Of a DNA stretch of 64,000 nucleotides, positions 29,969-39,625 are shown in pieces. The first letter of the stretch is position 1. The number at the start of each line of letters is the position of its first letter. The notes under the pieces are model-generated. The model did not search any database. It saw nothing but the letters and a program-made list of their open reading frames with translations, and had not been told where the DNA came from. Made by a program: the position numbers and the translations under genes. Source of the stretch: Verrucomicrobia bacterium SCGC AAA164-E04. GTDB lineage: Bacteria > Verrucomicrobiota > Verrucomicrobiia > Limisphaerales > AAA164-E04. The stretch lies in the NCBI GenBank assembly GCA_000383715.1, contig KB911950.1, positions 151,228 to 215,227 of the forward strand, given 5' to 3'.

Positions 29969-31486
29969 CTACTGATTGTCCTTTTTCCACAGCTCGGCGT
30001 CGGCCTTTTTTTGCTCAGGCGATGTATAATCAGTATTGTTGATGCCCTTGGGCTGTGTGGGCGGAGGAGGGGTGATGCCGGAGGCAAGCAAGACCTCATG
30101 AATGGATGCGATGGTTTCGAAAGAAGGTTTGAAGTTGCCAGGACGAAATCCTTCGGCGATGAGCAGGGGCGTCCACCCATGTTGATTAGCTTTATTCCAT
30201 ACTTCAATATCAGCGCCATGACCTGCCATGAATTCAATGACTCTGGGCAGGTTCTTGTAAGCAGCCGCGTGCATGACAGTTTCTCCTTTTGTGCTCACGG
30301 CATTGATGTTCATACCTTTTTCCAGCAGCCAATGGACTGTTTCCATTACTTCCTCTTCAGTGCCTGCAACTTCACCCGCTGCGACGGTGCCTAAACCGGC
30401 AGCAGCAATGAGGGGGGTGACTTCGTCCTCGTTTAAGATGGTGGGATCTGCCCCGGATTGGTGGAGCAATTTCAATAAGTTCAGATCAGCTGTTTTCGCC
30501 GCCATGAGGAATGGAGTTGCTCCTTGCCGGCTGAATTTGCCTGCGCCGCCATGGCCATTTGGGATGCGAATATTTACATCGGCTCCAAGGGAAAGGATGT
30601 TTTTCACAAACTCCAAAGAGGTCAAGTTCCCTGAACCATCTGGAGGCGGCAAGCCGTTGACTCCTTCACCGCTATCGGGTTTACGCACCCAGGTGATGGC
30701 GTGTAAGGCTGCATAGCCAGGCCGTAAGTCGTCAGGATCTGCGCCTGCTCTAACGAGTTCAATGGCCAGTTCAAAATGTCCATTTTCTACCGCCATCAAC
30801 AAAGGGGTCATGCCTGTTTGAGGCCCTCGACTGGCTCGACGCTCTGGATCCATGGCTTCATGGATATCGATGCCCGCTTCAATCAAGGTTTGCACCACCT
30901 CGTGCCGCCCCTCACGAATGGCAAAGAACAGGGGAGTGAATCCGCTTTTGAGTGGAGATCTAAAATCCGCGCCAGCTTCGATCAGCCACGCGACCACATC
31001 CGCATGCCCTTCGGCAGAGGCCCACATGATTGCGGTTTGACCTCGATTCTCTCTGGTATTCAGTTCGGCACCCTGATTTGCCAAGGCCTGAACCGATTCC
31101 AGACTGCCCGCTCTGGCAGCCATCATCAAAGCGGATTGTTTTCCGTGGGATATCTGATCAACAACAGCGCCAGCCTTCAACAGGGTCTTCACCATAGATG
31201 CATTGCCGTTTTGACAGGCAAGCCATAATGGAGTGATTCCATAGTCCGTCACCACGGATGGATTTGCTTTTCCTTCCAGCAGCATTCTCACGCATTTGAG
31301 ATCATCCTGAAGAGCAGCCTGATGCAATGCGGTCATTCCGTTTGCAACTGTCGCGTTCAAATCCCTCTGTGCTTCAATCAATGATTGCAGCCTTGAGTGG
31401 TCGGATTGCCGGACGGCTTCAAGAACGGGACTTTGCCCATACAGGGAAAGTGTCGATACCAGAAAGACGAGCAGGAGGTGTTTCAT
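29969..31486 (-). CDS. Secreted ankyrin-repeat protein
   Basis: Signal peptide MKHLLLVFLVSTLSLYGQ; repeated units such as NGMTALHQAALQDDLKCVRMLLEGKANPSVV, GITPLWLACQNGNASMVKTLLKAGA. Confidence 0.93.
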   Translation of the reverse strand: MKHLLLVFLVSTLSLYGQSPVLEAVRQSDHSRLQSLIEAQRDLNATVANGMTALHQAALQDDLKCVRMLLEGKANPSVVTDYGITPLWLACQNGNASMVKTLLKAGAVVDQISHGKQSALMMAARAGSLESVQALANQGAELNTRENRGQTAIMWASAEGHADVVAWLIEAGADFRSPLKSGFTPLFFAIREGRHEVVQTLIEAGIDIHEAMDPERRASRGPQTGMTPLLMAVENGHFELAIELVRAGADPDDLRPGYAALHAITWVRKPDSGEGVNGLPPPDGSGNLTSLEFVKNILSLGADVNIRIPNGHGGAGKFSRQGATPFLMAAKTADLNLLKLLHQSGADPTILNEDEVTPLIAAAGLGTVAAGEVAGTEEEVMETVHWLLEKGMNINAVSTKGETVMHAAAYKNLPRVIEFMAGHGADIEVWNKANQHGWTPLLIAEGFRPGNFKPSFETIASIHEVLLASGITPPPPTQPKGINNTDYTSPEQKKADAELWKKDNQ

Positions 31487-32826
31487 CAGACTGATAATGG
31501 AAATAATTCTTCCATTTTGCCTGTGCTGTCAGCGAATGAATCCAGATGCACGCCGGCTTTGTCGAGCAGCGTCAAGTGAAGATTCGACAAAGGAGTGGGC
31601 TTTTTGTAACGCACGTGGCGGCCTCCCTTCAGGCCGGTTGCACTGCCACCTGCCACCAGAACTGGCAGGTTGGTGTGGTCATGAATATTGGGGTTGCCTA
31701 TCCCGCTTCCATAAAGCAACAAGGTTTGATCCAGTAATGATCCCTCTCCCTCCGGCGTATCTTGCAGCTTTTGCACATACTCTGCGAAAAGGGAGACATG
31801 GAATTGGTTGATTTTAGACATTCTCGCGATTTTTTCCGGATCGTTGCCGTGGTGCGACAGTGGATGATGCGGATCAGGTACCCCGATTTCAGGGTAAGTG
31901 CGATTACTTGTTTCTCTCGCCAACTGGAAGGTGGTGACCCGAGTGACATCTCCCTGAAAGGCGAGTAACTGCAAATCAAACATCAATCGTGCATGCTCGG
32001 CATAGGATTCGGGGACGCCCACCGGGCGGTCCAGGTCGGGAAGCGGATTATCTTCCGCATTTGCCTCGGCCCGCTGGATGCGTCGTTCCACTTCCCTCAC
32101 GGTTTCGAGGTAATCATCCATGCGAACGCGATCCCCGGTCCCCAGTTGTCGTTTCAATCGAGCGATGTCGTGATTGAAAGCATCCAGCAAGCTAGCACGC
32201 CTGCGAAGCGCTGACTTCCGCTCTGCGGTCGTTCCTCCGTCGCCGAACAATGCCTCGAATACGATTCGAGGGTGGGCCTCCGCGGGTAAAGGGGTGGTAG
32301 GGGTGGACCATGAAAGGTTGTTCTGGTAAACGCAGGCATAACCATTGTCACACTGGCCGACCGTCTGCATCAAATCCATGGACAATTCAAGGGAGGGCAA
32401 TGGCGAGGTATGTCCAAAATGCTGGGCGGCTACCTGGTCGACGGTTGTCCCCAGGTAGTAATCGTTTCCTTCCGTATGTCTGGCTTTCGCTGCACTCAGG
32501 AAGGACGAGTTGGAAGTAGCATGTGAACCTGGATAGGCGTTGGCCAGTTCCATGTTTTGCAATACGTTGACCTGATGTTTGACGGGTTCCAGTGAACTCA
32601 AAATAGGTGATAGCTTTTCGAGCGCGCCTTCCTTCTCCGGAAACCATCGGGACTGGTCGCAGCCCATGGGCATGAAAATAAAACCCAGACGTTTGGTTCT
32701 GCCGAGTGATGTTTTTGAGGAAGCTGTTGCCGCGGGTATCATGGCGTCCAGCAAGGGGAGTGCCATGGAAGCTCCCACGCTTCTGAGAAACGTGCGTCGA
32801 GGTAATGCTTTCTTTGTAATGATCAT
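31486..32826 (-). CDS. DUF1552 domain-containing protein
   Basis: PRRTFLRSVGASMALPLLDAMIPA...RLGFIFMPMGCDQSRWFPEKEG; typical DUF1552 N-terminus; partnered with DUF1592 gene. Confidence 0.93.
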   Translation of the reverse strand: MIITKKALPRRTFLRSVGASMALPLLDAMIPAATASSKTSLGRTKRLGFIFMPMGCDQSRWFPEKEGALEKLSPILSSLEPVKHQVNVLQNMELANAYPGSHATSNSSFLSAAKARHTEGNDYYLGTTVDQVAAQHFGHTSPLPSLELSMDLMQTVGQCDNGYACVYQNNLSWSTPTTPLPAEAHPRIVFEALFGDGGTTAERKSALRRRASLLDAFNHDIARLKRQLGTGDRVRMDDYLETVREVERRIQRAEANAEDNPLPDLDRPVGVPESYAEHARLMFDLQLLAFQGDVTRVTTFQLARETSNRTYPEIGVPDPHHPLSHHGNDPEKIARMSKINQFHVSLFAEYVQKLQDTPEGEGSLLDQTLLLYGSGIGNPNIHDHTNLPVLVAGGSATGLKGGRHVRYKKPTPLSNLHLTLLDKAGVHLDSFADSTGKMEELFPLSV

Positions 32827-35150
32827 GGTAACGTTTTTCTCATTTGGAACGGCTGACTCCGGACCACTCCAAGGATAATCGAACTCAATCGGAAATCATC
32901 CTCTTCTGCGTGTCGAATGATGCGGCGAACAGCGGGAGCATCATACGTTTCAATGCCTCGGCCCAGGGCGTAGGTCAGCAATTTTTCGGAAAGTGTTTGT
33001 ACGAAAAGTTTGGGGCGCCTGAGTATCGCTTCCTCGAGTGCTTCCACCCCCTCAAACTGGCTGCCATCTGAAAATCCTCCTGATGCATCCACGGAGCGCC
33101 CATTTTCCATGTCACGCCAACGACCGACTGCATCAAAATTTTCCAAAACAAACCCTACCGGATCCAGCACGTCATGGCACCTTGCACATGCTGCATTGGC
33201 ACGATGTTCAGCAAACCGCTCCCTGACGGATAAACTTGCATCGACAGATGTTTCCTCAAGTGCGGGTATGTTCGGTGGAGGAGGTGGTGGTGGTGATCCC
33301 AGCAGGTTTCCCAATATCCAGTGCCCCCGGATGACAGGCGAAGTGCGAGTGGCATAGGAAGTCACTGCAAGGATACTTCCGTGTCGAAGAACCCCGCCGC
33401 GATGCATCTCCGGTTTCAAGGCAACCTTTCGAAAATGCGATCCATGAATCCCGGGGACGCTGTAGTGTCTGGCCAGGCGTTCATTCAGGAAGGTGTAATT
33501 GCATTGCAGCAATTCGAGGACACTCCGGTCCTCTTTCAAAATGTGCCCGAAAAGCATTTCAGTTTCTTTTCGTAACGCCTTTCGCAGATTCTCGTCGAAA
33601 TCCGGGAACAAGCGTGCGTCAGGTGTGAGCGAGTCGAGATTTCTCAAGTAAAGCCATTGGTCGGCGAAATTGGTTACCAGGCTCTTTGCTCGTGGGTCCC
33701 TGAGCATCCTCTTTGTTTGCCGTGTCAGTTCATCGCCTTTGCTGAGTGCGCCATGTGAGGCCAGATCAAGCAGAGTTTCATCAGGAATGCTGCTCCAAAG
33801 GAAAAAGGAAAGTCGCGTGGCTAATTCCAGATCGGACACCTTGTAGGGAGTGTCGGGCAACACATCATGTGGTTCGTTTTCAATTCGCAACAGAAACTGA
33901 GGGCTGATCAGGATCGCACTCAAGGCAGTCTCTATGCCTGCCTCGAATCCTTCCTTGGCATATTCTTGACGATAGAACCTCAGAGGTTGAATTAAATCCT
34001 CCGATGTGATCGGGCGTCGATAGGCGCGGCGCATCAAGTGGGAAAGGATGCGTTTGGCGCATTGATCCTCCTCAGCAGGCGTCTGGGGTTTTTCTATGAA
34101 TATTTTTGCCCGGCTTGCCGTTTCTCCGGAACCCTGAATCTTAAAAGGGCCGTTGATGCTTACCTGATAGATGGAAGGACTGAGCCTGGGGTGTCGGTGC
34201 ATGTTAAAAGCTACCCTGTAAGGTTGACGCTTTCGTTCCAGCAGCGCGTCGGAATGATCGGCAAAGGTGACTCCTACCCGACGCAAGCCAGCCTTGACAG
34301 GAACGCGAATCGACAACTTCCCATCCACGCTGTCGTAATCTCCTTTGGTTTTCGGAGGTCCCACCTTGAAGCGTCGGATACGTTGATCATCCATCAATAT
34401 ATCCAGTTCATACGAACCATTCAGCCCCTCAATGACTTCATTCCTGTCCCGCGCCAGTCTTACTCGAATTTCGTATTCCGCATCGTGGGTGAACTTGTGG
34501 GGGATCAACAGCCCTCCCCGCGTACCCAGAGGTAGCCCTTCAACATGAGATTCCTGAGTGACATCTGCCGGGATTCGATAAGTCTGGCCTCCCGGTTTGA
34601 CATGGCTTGCACCGACTGCCAGTCGACTGATTTTCTGTGCTGCCGAGATGTAGCGATTCAGGAGGGTAGGGGAAAGGTTGCCGACAGTGATATTATCAAA
34701 GCCATGACTGGCCTCATCCTTTGGCAACAGTGCCTTGGTGTCGACTCGGACGGCAAGGAGGTCCCGGATGGCATTTTGATATTCCGTGCGGGTCAAGCGT
34801 CGAATGGTCTCGGTCCTGCCGGGGTTGGGATGAAGGGTTGCCCATTGATCGAGCGAAACAGCGAGGTCGGAGGTAATTTCTTCAAAAAGATCTTCGCTTG
34901 GTCGTTCATTTCCAATGGGGGGCATTTGCCGTGCATCCATTTTTCGCAAGACTTTCTCCCAGATGCTTCCATGTTCTGCGATCGAACCCTTTTGAGTGCG
35001 TTCCAAATCGAGATTCCCTTTCGTCGAATCACCGTCGTGGCATTCGTAGCAATAAGTCTCAATGAAAGAAGGGGGTATTGGAGATTCGCCTGAAGCGCAT
35101 TCCCATTGAAGGAGGCATGCCAAGCTTAAACTGACGGTTTTTGGATGCAT
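32823..35150 (-). CDS. DUF1587/DUF1592/DUF1588/DUF1585 protein with N-terminal cytochrome-c-like (CxxCH) motif
   Basis: CYECHDGDSTKGNLDLE; RRLTRTEYQNAIRDLL; LATRLSFFLWSSIPDETLL; HRGGVLRHGSILAVTSYATRTSPVIRGHWIL; CARCHDVLDPVGFVLENFDAVG. Start MHPKTVSLSLA at 35150 preferred. Confidence 0.93.
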   Translation of the reverse strand: MHPKTVSLSLACLLQWECASGESPIPPSFIETYCYECHDGDSTKGNLDLERTQKGSIAEHGSIWEKVLRKMDARQMPPIGNERPSEDLFEEITSDLAVSLDQWATLHPNPGRTETIRRLTRTEYQNAIRDLLAVRVDTKALLPKDEASHGFDNITVGNLSPTLLNRYISAAQKISRLAVGASHVKPGGQTYRIPADVTQESHVEGLPLGTRGGLLIPHKFTHDAEYEIRVRLARDRNEVIEGLNGSYELDILMDDQRIRRFKVGPPKTKGDYDSVDGKLSIRVPVKAGLRRVGVTFADHSDALLERKRQPYRVAFNMHRHPRLSPSIYQVSINGPFKIQGSGETASRAKIFIEKPQTPAEEDQCAKRILSHLMRRAYRRPITSEDLIQPLRFYRQEYAKEGFEAGIETALSAILISPQFLLRIENEPHDVLPDTPYKVSDLELATRLSFFLWSSIPDETLLDLASHGALSKGDELTRQTKRMLRDPRAKSLVTNFADQWLYLRNLDSLTPDARLFPDFDENLRKALRKETEMLFGHILKEDRSVLELLQCNYTFLNERLARHYSVPGIHGSHFRKVALKPEMHRGGVLRHGSILAVTSYATRTSPVIRGHWILGNLLGSPPPPPPPNIPALEETSVDASLSVRERFAEHRANAACARCHDVLDPVGFVLENFDAVGRWRDMENGRSVDASGGFSDGSQFEGVEALEEAILRRPKLFVQTLSEKLLTYALGRGIETYDAPAVRRIIRHAEEDDFRLSSIILGVVRSQPFQMRKTLP
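34451..34545. repeat. Internal DUF1592-gene segment duplicated in inverted orientation at 63906-64000
   Basis: Encodes VEGLPLGTRGGLLIPHKFTHDAEYEIRVRLA on the minus strand within the intact DUF1592 gene; identical to the window end. Confidence 0.95.
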
Positions 35151-35370
35151 GGTTTGTATTAATACAATCAAATACCATGCGCTTACTGTCAATGTTGATG
35201 TAGGGGTCGATTTCCTCGGATCGATGTTCCTTGAATTGTTTCCCAATTAAATACCACTTCATCCGTCTGGTTCAAACAGCTGTGAAAAACGAGAACTTCT
35301 GAATTTCTTGAAAAAGTATTGGCAATCTCATTGTCTTCGACCATTTTGATTTTGAAGACGTGAGTATTTC

Positions 35371-36927
35371 ATGAGTAAATCTTTTTATCTAACGACTGCC
35401 ATCGATTATGTGAATGGGCATCCTCATTTGGGGCATGCCTACGAAAAAGTAATCACCGATGCCATTTGTCGAGTCCATCAGAGCTTTGGTGAATCCACTT
35501 ATTTCCTTACTGGATTGGATGAACATGGACAGAAAGTCCAGAAGGCTGCAATGGAACAAGGCAAGGAAAGCCAAAATTACTGTGACGAGCTGGCTGATAG
35601 CTGGCAATCCTTTGTCGGCGTTTTAGGGCTTTCCAATAATGATTTTATTCGCACGACGCAGGAGCGGCACAAACACGTGGTGCGCACCATCCTCAACAGA
35701 CTTTACAAGGAAGATCATTTTTACAAAGCCACCTACGAGGGTTACTATTCTGCCAAACAGGAAACTTTTCTTACTGAAAAGGATCGTCGTGAAGACGGCT
35801 CTTTCGATGGGATTTATGGTGAGGTGGTTCGTCTTGTTGAAGATAATTATTATTTCAAGCTTGGAAGGCATCAGCAATGGTTGATCGATTACATCGAAGC
35901 AAATCCTGATTTCGTTTACCCGGATTATCGCCGCAACGAAGTGCTAGGTTTTCTCAAGAACAACAAGCTTGAGGATCTTTGTATTTCTCGGCCCAAGTCA
36001 CGGCTCAACTGGGGGATTCCACTACCTTTCGACGAAAATTATGTGACCTACGTTTGGTTTGATGCCCTGACCAATTACGTGACGGTACCGGCTTCCATGG
36101 GGGATCCCTCCCTGCCTGGTTTTGACATCGAAACGGACTCGCAAACCAGCCTCTGGCCTGCCGATGTGCATGTGATTGGTAAAGATATTTTGAAATTCCA
36201 TGCCGTCTATTGGCCCATCATGCTGAAGGCCGCAGGGATCCCATTGCCCAGACAAGTCTGTGTGCATGGCTGGTGGCAAAAGGATGGTCAAAAAATGAGC
36301 AAGACCACCGGTAATGTGGTTGACCCCATTGCCGTCATTGATGAATGGGGAATCGATGCTTTTCGGTATTACATGCTGCGTGAACTTGATATAGGTCCCG
36401 ACGGCAATTGGACCAACGGCGGTTTTGAAACGCGTTACGCGGCTGAGTTGGCCAATGGGATCGGCAATCTGGTCAATCGTTCACTATCGATGTTGAATCG
36501 ATACCGTCAGGGGGCTGTCCCCGCGATCTGCAATGAACTCGAAGCAGAGGTAAATGAAGCCTCCAAAGAGGTCATCGAATTGTCCCGTAGCCACAAGCTG
36601 CAAGGCGCCCTGAGGAGAATCTGGGAATTGATTGCCAGAATAAACCAATACATCGACCAGACGGCTCCTTTCAAATTGGCGAAAGATCCGGAGCAATCAG
36701 GTCGACTGGGGGAGATCCTTTACTCGCTGGTTGAATCATGCCGTGTGATTGCTGTTTTGTTGAATCCTTACTTACCCGGCACATCTCAGAAAATCTATGA
36801 TCAACTCGGTCTGGAGGATAAACCTGATCTGTTCAGGAAATCAGTCTGGGGAGGCATGGCCGCCGATCATGTCGTAGGGAAACCCCAGCCTCTGTTTCCA
36901 AGAAAAGATCTTCCTCCTAAAAAGTAG
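35371..36927 (+). CDS. metG: Methionyl-tRNA synthetase
   Basis: YVNGHPHLGHAYEKVITDAICR (HIGH-like), DGQKMSKTTGNVVDP (KMSKS). Confidence 0.95.
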   Translation: MSKSFYLTTAIDYVNGHPHLGHAYEKVITDAICRVHQSFGESTYFLTGLDEHGQKVQKAAMEQGKESQNYCDELADSWQSFVGVLGLSNNDFIRTTQERHKHVVRTILNRLYKEDHFYKATYEGYYSAKQETFLTEKDRREDGSFDGIYGEVVRLVEDNYYFKLGRHQQWLIDYIEANPDFVYPDYRRNEVLGFLKNNKLEDLCISRPKSRLNWGIPLPFDENYVTYVWFDALTNYVTVPASMGDPSLPGFDIETDSQTSLWPADVHVIGKDILKFHAVYWPIMLKAAGIPLPRQVCVHGWWQKDGQKMSKTTGNVVDPIAVIDEWGIDAFRYYMLRELDIGPDGNWTNGGFETRYAAELANGIGNLVNRSLSMLNRYRQGAVPAICNELEAEVNEASKEVIELSRSHKLQGALRRIWELIARINQYIDQTAPFKLAKDPEQSGRLGEILYSLVESCRVIAVLLNPYLPGTSQKIYDQLGLEDKPDLFRKSVWGGMAADHVVGKPQPLFPRKDLPPKK

Positions 36928-36989
36928 CTTCACTATCGCATGCGAGCGCCACGATAGAAGTACCTTCTGGTTTCAATCGGCTCCTGGTC

Positions 36990-37808
36990 CTAAAAGCCAT
37001 TGATTTCATTTGGCGTATCATTGTCTGATATGGGGAAATCGAAGTAAGCATCGGGATACGGCTCGTTTTTCAAAGTGAAGTGCCACCATTCGACCGGATA
37101 ATTCCTAAATCCGTGCTTCTCCATCAAGGTTTTCAAGAGCAAGCGATTGGCCCTTTGCTGGGCAGGGATTCCCTTGAACTCTGTTCCTGCTTCTTTCCCG
37201 AAGAAATCGAAAGGTGTTCCCATATCAAGTGGTGACACTTCTCCCCTTTCATTGACCTCGCAAAGGGTCAGATCGATGGTGCTCCCTCGGGTATGTCCTG
37301 ATTTATCAGCAATGTAACCTTTCGGGAAGAGCTCGGACTTTTTCAGATTTGGAAAATATTTATCTTTTTCCTCTTTTGACGTGCCGGATTTCTTGGCCCA
37401 TTCCACAAATGAATCCACAGCCCGTTGGGGACGAAAGGCATCAAAGACGAGTAAGGACAAGTTCATCTGTTGAACATCCTTTTGCACTTTGCCCAGGGCA
37501 GTGGCCGCCTCTTTTGTGATCCAACACTTGCCGTCCTCGTATCCGCTGACCACGTTGCCTGTGAAATTGGATGCCGTGCCGTATCGTAACTGGATCTTGA
37601 TCCCCGGGATATCTTGGTCAATAACAACGAAATTTTCAGGGCGAACCTCGGTTTCTGAATTCGAGTGTTCTGCTTTTGCGGAGACCAAAAGCGCGAGTCC
37701 TGCTGTCGCAAGCGTAACAGGCAGTCGTGGAAGCGCGAAGGTGAACTTTAGCAGGAATGATAAATGCATGATGCTGGAACTGTATTTGAATCTTGCCCGA
37801 GGGCGCAA
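36990..37808 (-). CDS. D-alanyl-D-alanine dipeptidase, VanX family, secreted
   Basis: LLVFDAFRPQRAVDSF, SGHTRGSTIDLTL, PVEWWHFTL zinc-ligand motifs. Confidence 0.92.
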   Translation of the reverse strand: MRPRARFKYSSSIMHLSFLLKFTFALPRLPVTLATAGLALLVSAKAEHSNSETEVRPENFVVIDQDIPGIKIQLRYGTASNFTGNVVSGYEDGKCWITKEAATALGKVQKDVQQMNLSLLVFDAFRPQRAVDSFVEWAKKSGTSKEEKDKYFPNLKKSELFPKGYIADKSGHTRGSTIDLTLCEVNERGEVSPLDMGTPFDFFGKEAGTEFKGIPAQQRANRLLLKTLMEKHGFRNYPVEWWHFTLKNEPYPDAYFDFPISDNDTPNEINGF

Positions 37809-37954
37809 GTTGATCTTACGCCCGCATGTTTGAATGTTGGTGTGTGGCGTCTCATCAGCCTTCCCGTATGGTAACTTTTAACGCTTAGTTGGCGTGTAAC
37901 TTGCTATTTTCAGCAGGATGTAGGTCGCCTCTTGCATCCTGCAACAAAAATGTC

Positions 37955-39196
37955 ATGAAACAACAATCTGAACGTACCTTGATATTGGCGGGAAGCCTGT
38001 TTCTGGTAGGTCTCATCATTGCAGATGTCCTTACTCAACACCTCAATCAGCTTGAGTTATTCAATGAGGAAACGAAATCTGCGTTGCTATTTTCCAGTTT
38101 CAATCATGCAGATGCGCATCCGGCTGCACAAAAAAATAAATACGAAAAGCAGTCGGAAAATAAATTGGATACGCGCTACAGAGACAAATTCACGACCGAT
38201 ACAGTGAACACATCAAATTCGGGTTTAATGAGTTACGGGAAAAAAAAGACATTCTTAGCCGAGATTACGCCGCCGCCGCCAGTCCAGTCCAACAATCCCG
38301 CCAATGACAATGAACTTCCATTTGATCAGGTAGGATTGGAGGGGAAATATGAATGCGTCACATCCGATATTCGACAAATGCAGTTCCATCTTTTTCACAA
38401 CGCGTTAAATCCACACGGCCGCTGGTTCAGGCACTCCAAATTTGGTACATGTTGGATTCCTCAAGAGAGTCAGAAGAACCCTCAATGGCGCCCTTTTCTG
38501 AATAAAGGTAAATGGACCTACACAAAGCTTGGGTGGTTCTGGCATTCAGATTATGATTGGGGGGCCTATCCGTTTCATTATGGTCGATGGTTTCATACAT
38601 CAAAGGGCTGGGCATGGAAGCCGGAGGGAAGCTGGAGCACGGCCTGGGTCACTTGGCGCAATGCGAGTGAATATTGTGGTTGGGCTCCTCTACCCCCGAT
38701 TCAAAAGAATCCTCAGCCAGCAAGTCCCAACAAAGAAAACTTAAAACCCAATTCCGCTGTTTTTTCGACTTCCTTAAGTGAAAAGTATTTCGTTTTCCTT
38801 CCCAAGAAACATCTGCTCGAAACATCACTGCATGCTAAAATTCTGAATGCCGAAAAGGCGCGTCTGGTGTTTCAATATTCTAAGCCTGCCGACAGATTTG
38901 CGCGTGGTAAGGATCAACGGATTGGTAACCATGGAATCCCTGCGAACAAACTCCTTCCATGGATGCAAACGGGATTCCGACATCAAACAGTCGACCAAAA
39001 AGTGTCCGCCGCATATCAAACCAATCATGGCCCCAATGTTTCCTCTCCCAATGCAGGTAGAGCCACATATCAAAAGCGTTTATGGACTCAATCACCCTCA
39101 TTGCAAGGTCCTGCAACTCCTGACCAGATCCCTGCCAATTTTCAATCTACCCCGCAAGGTCGGATGAATAACATGAAACAGGCCGAACAAAAATGA
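37955..39196 (+). CDS. Membrane-anchored Trp-rich protein (DUF6600-like)
   Basis: FHNALNPHGRWFRHSKFGTCWIPQ...WRPFLNKGKWTYTKLGWFWHSDYDWGAYPFHYGRWFHTSKGWAWKP...AWVTWRNASEYCGWAPLPP. Confidence 0.8.
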   Translation: MKQQSERTLILAGSLFLVGLIIADVLTQHLNQLELFNEETKSALLFSSFNHADAHPAAQKNKYEKQSENKLDTRYRDKFTTDTVNTSNSGLMSYGKKKTFLAEITPPPPVQSNNPANDNELPFDQVGLEGKYECVTSDIRQMQFHLFHNALNPHGRWFRHSKFGTCWIPQESQKNPQWRPFLNKGKWTYTKLGWFWHSDYDWGAYPFHYGRWFHTSKGWAWKPEGSWSTAWVTWRNASEYCGWAPLPPIQKNPQPASPNKENLKPNSAVFSTSLSEKYFVFLPKKHLLETSLHAKILNAEKARLVFQYSKPADRFARGKDQRIGNHGIPANKLLPWMQTGFRHQTVDQKVSAAYQTNHGPNVSSPNAGRATYQKRLWTQSPSLQGPATPDQIPANFQSTPQGRMNNMKQAEQK

Positions 39197-39625
39197 AGCG
39201 TCCAACAGTTCCCGACAAGTTTCATATGCCGCTCAAGGACCCACAACTCAGATAAAAGTCAACATTGATTACCCATGCGGAGTCGTAATTCGGATAGGAA
39301 CGCTCCATGCTGGTCAGTCCTTTAATGTCATTGTTTCGATCCACTCAGGGGACATCAGGTTGTTCACTATCATTTCCAGCGAATTTGGAATTTCAGAAAC
39401 CTGATAAACCGAGGGGGTAATTCCGCTTCATTCACCCGTTGGATTTTACCAAATCCATAACCAAGGTATCCTTTTGAAAAAATGTCAAAAATGCAAAAGA
39501 CATACGAAAATCATGACAATGCGACATTAAATTACATATCCAAGATGAAGTTTTAAGCATGAAAAAACAGGATTGGTTTTAAATCGAGGATTGTTTTCCT
39601 GAGCCGGTAAGGTTAAGAAATTCCA

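Noticed and set aside
34038-35093. Long plus-strand ORFs (165 and 182 aa) opposite the DUF1592 gene
   Set aside because: Shadow ORFs; the minus-strand DUF1592 frame carries clear conserved motifs.
36930-36960. Imperfect inverted repeat ctatcg...cgatag after metG
   Set aside because: Short stem and no following T-run, so not supported as a terminator.
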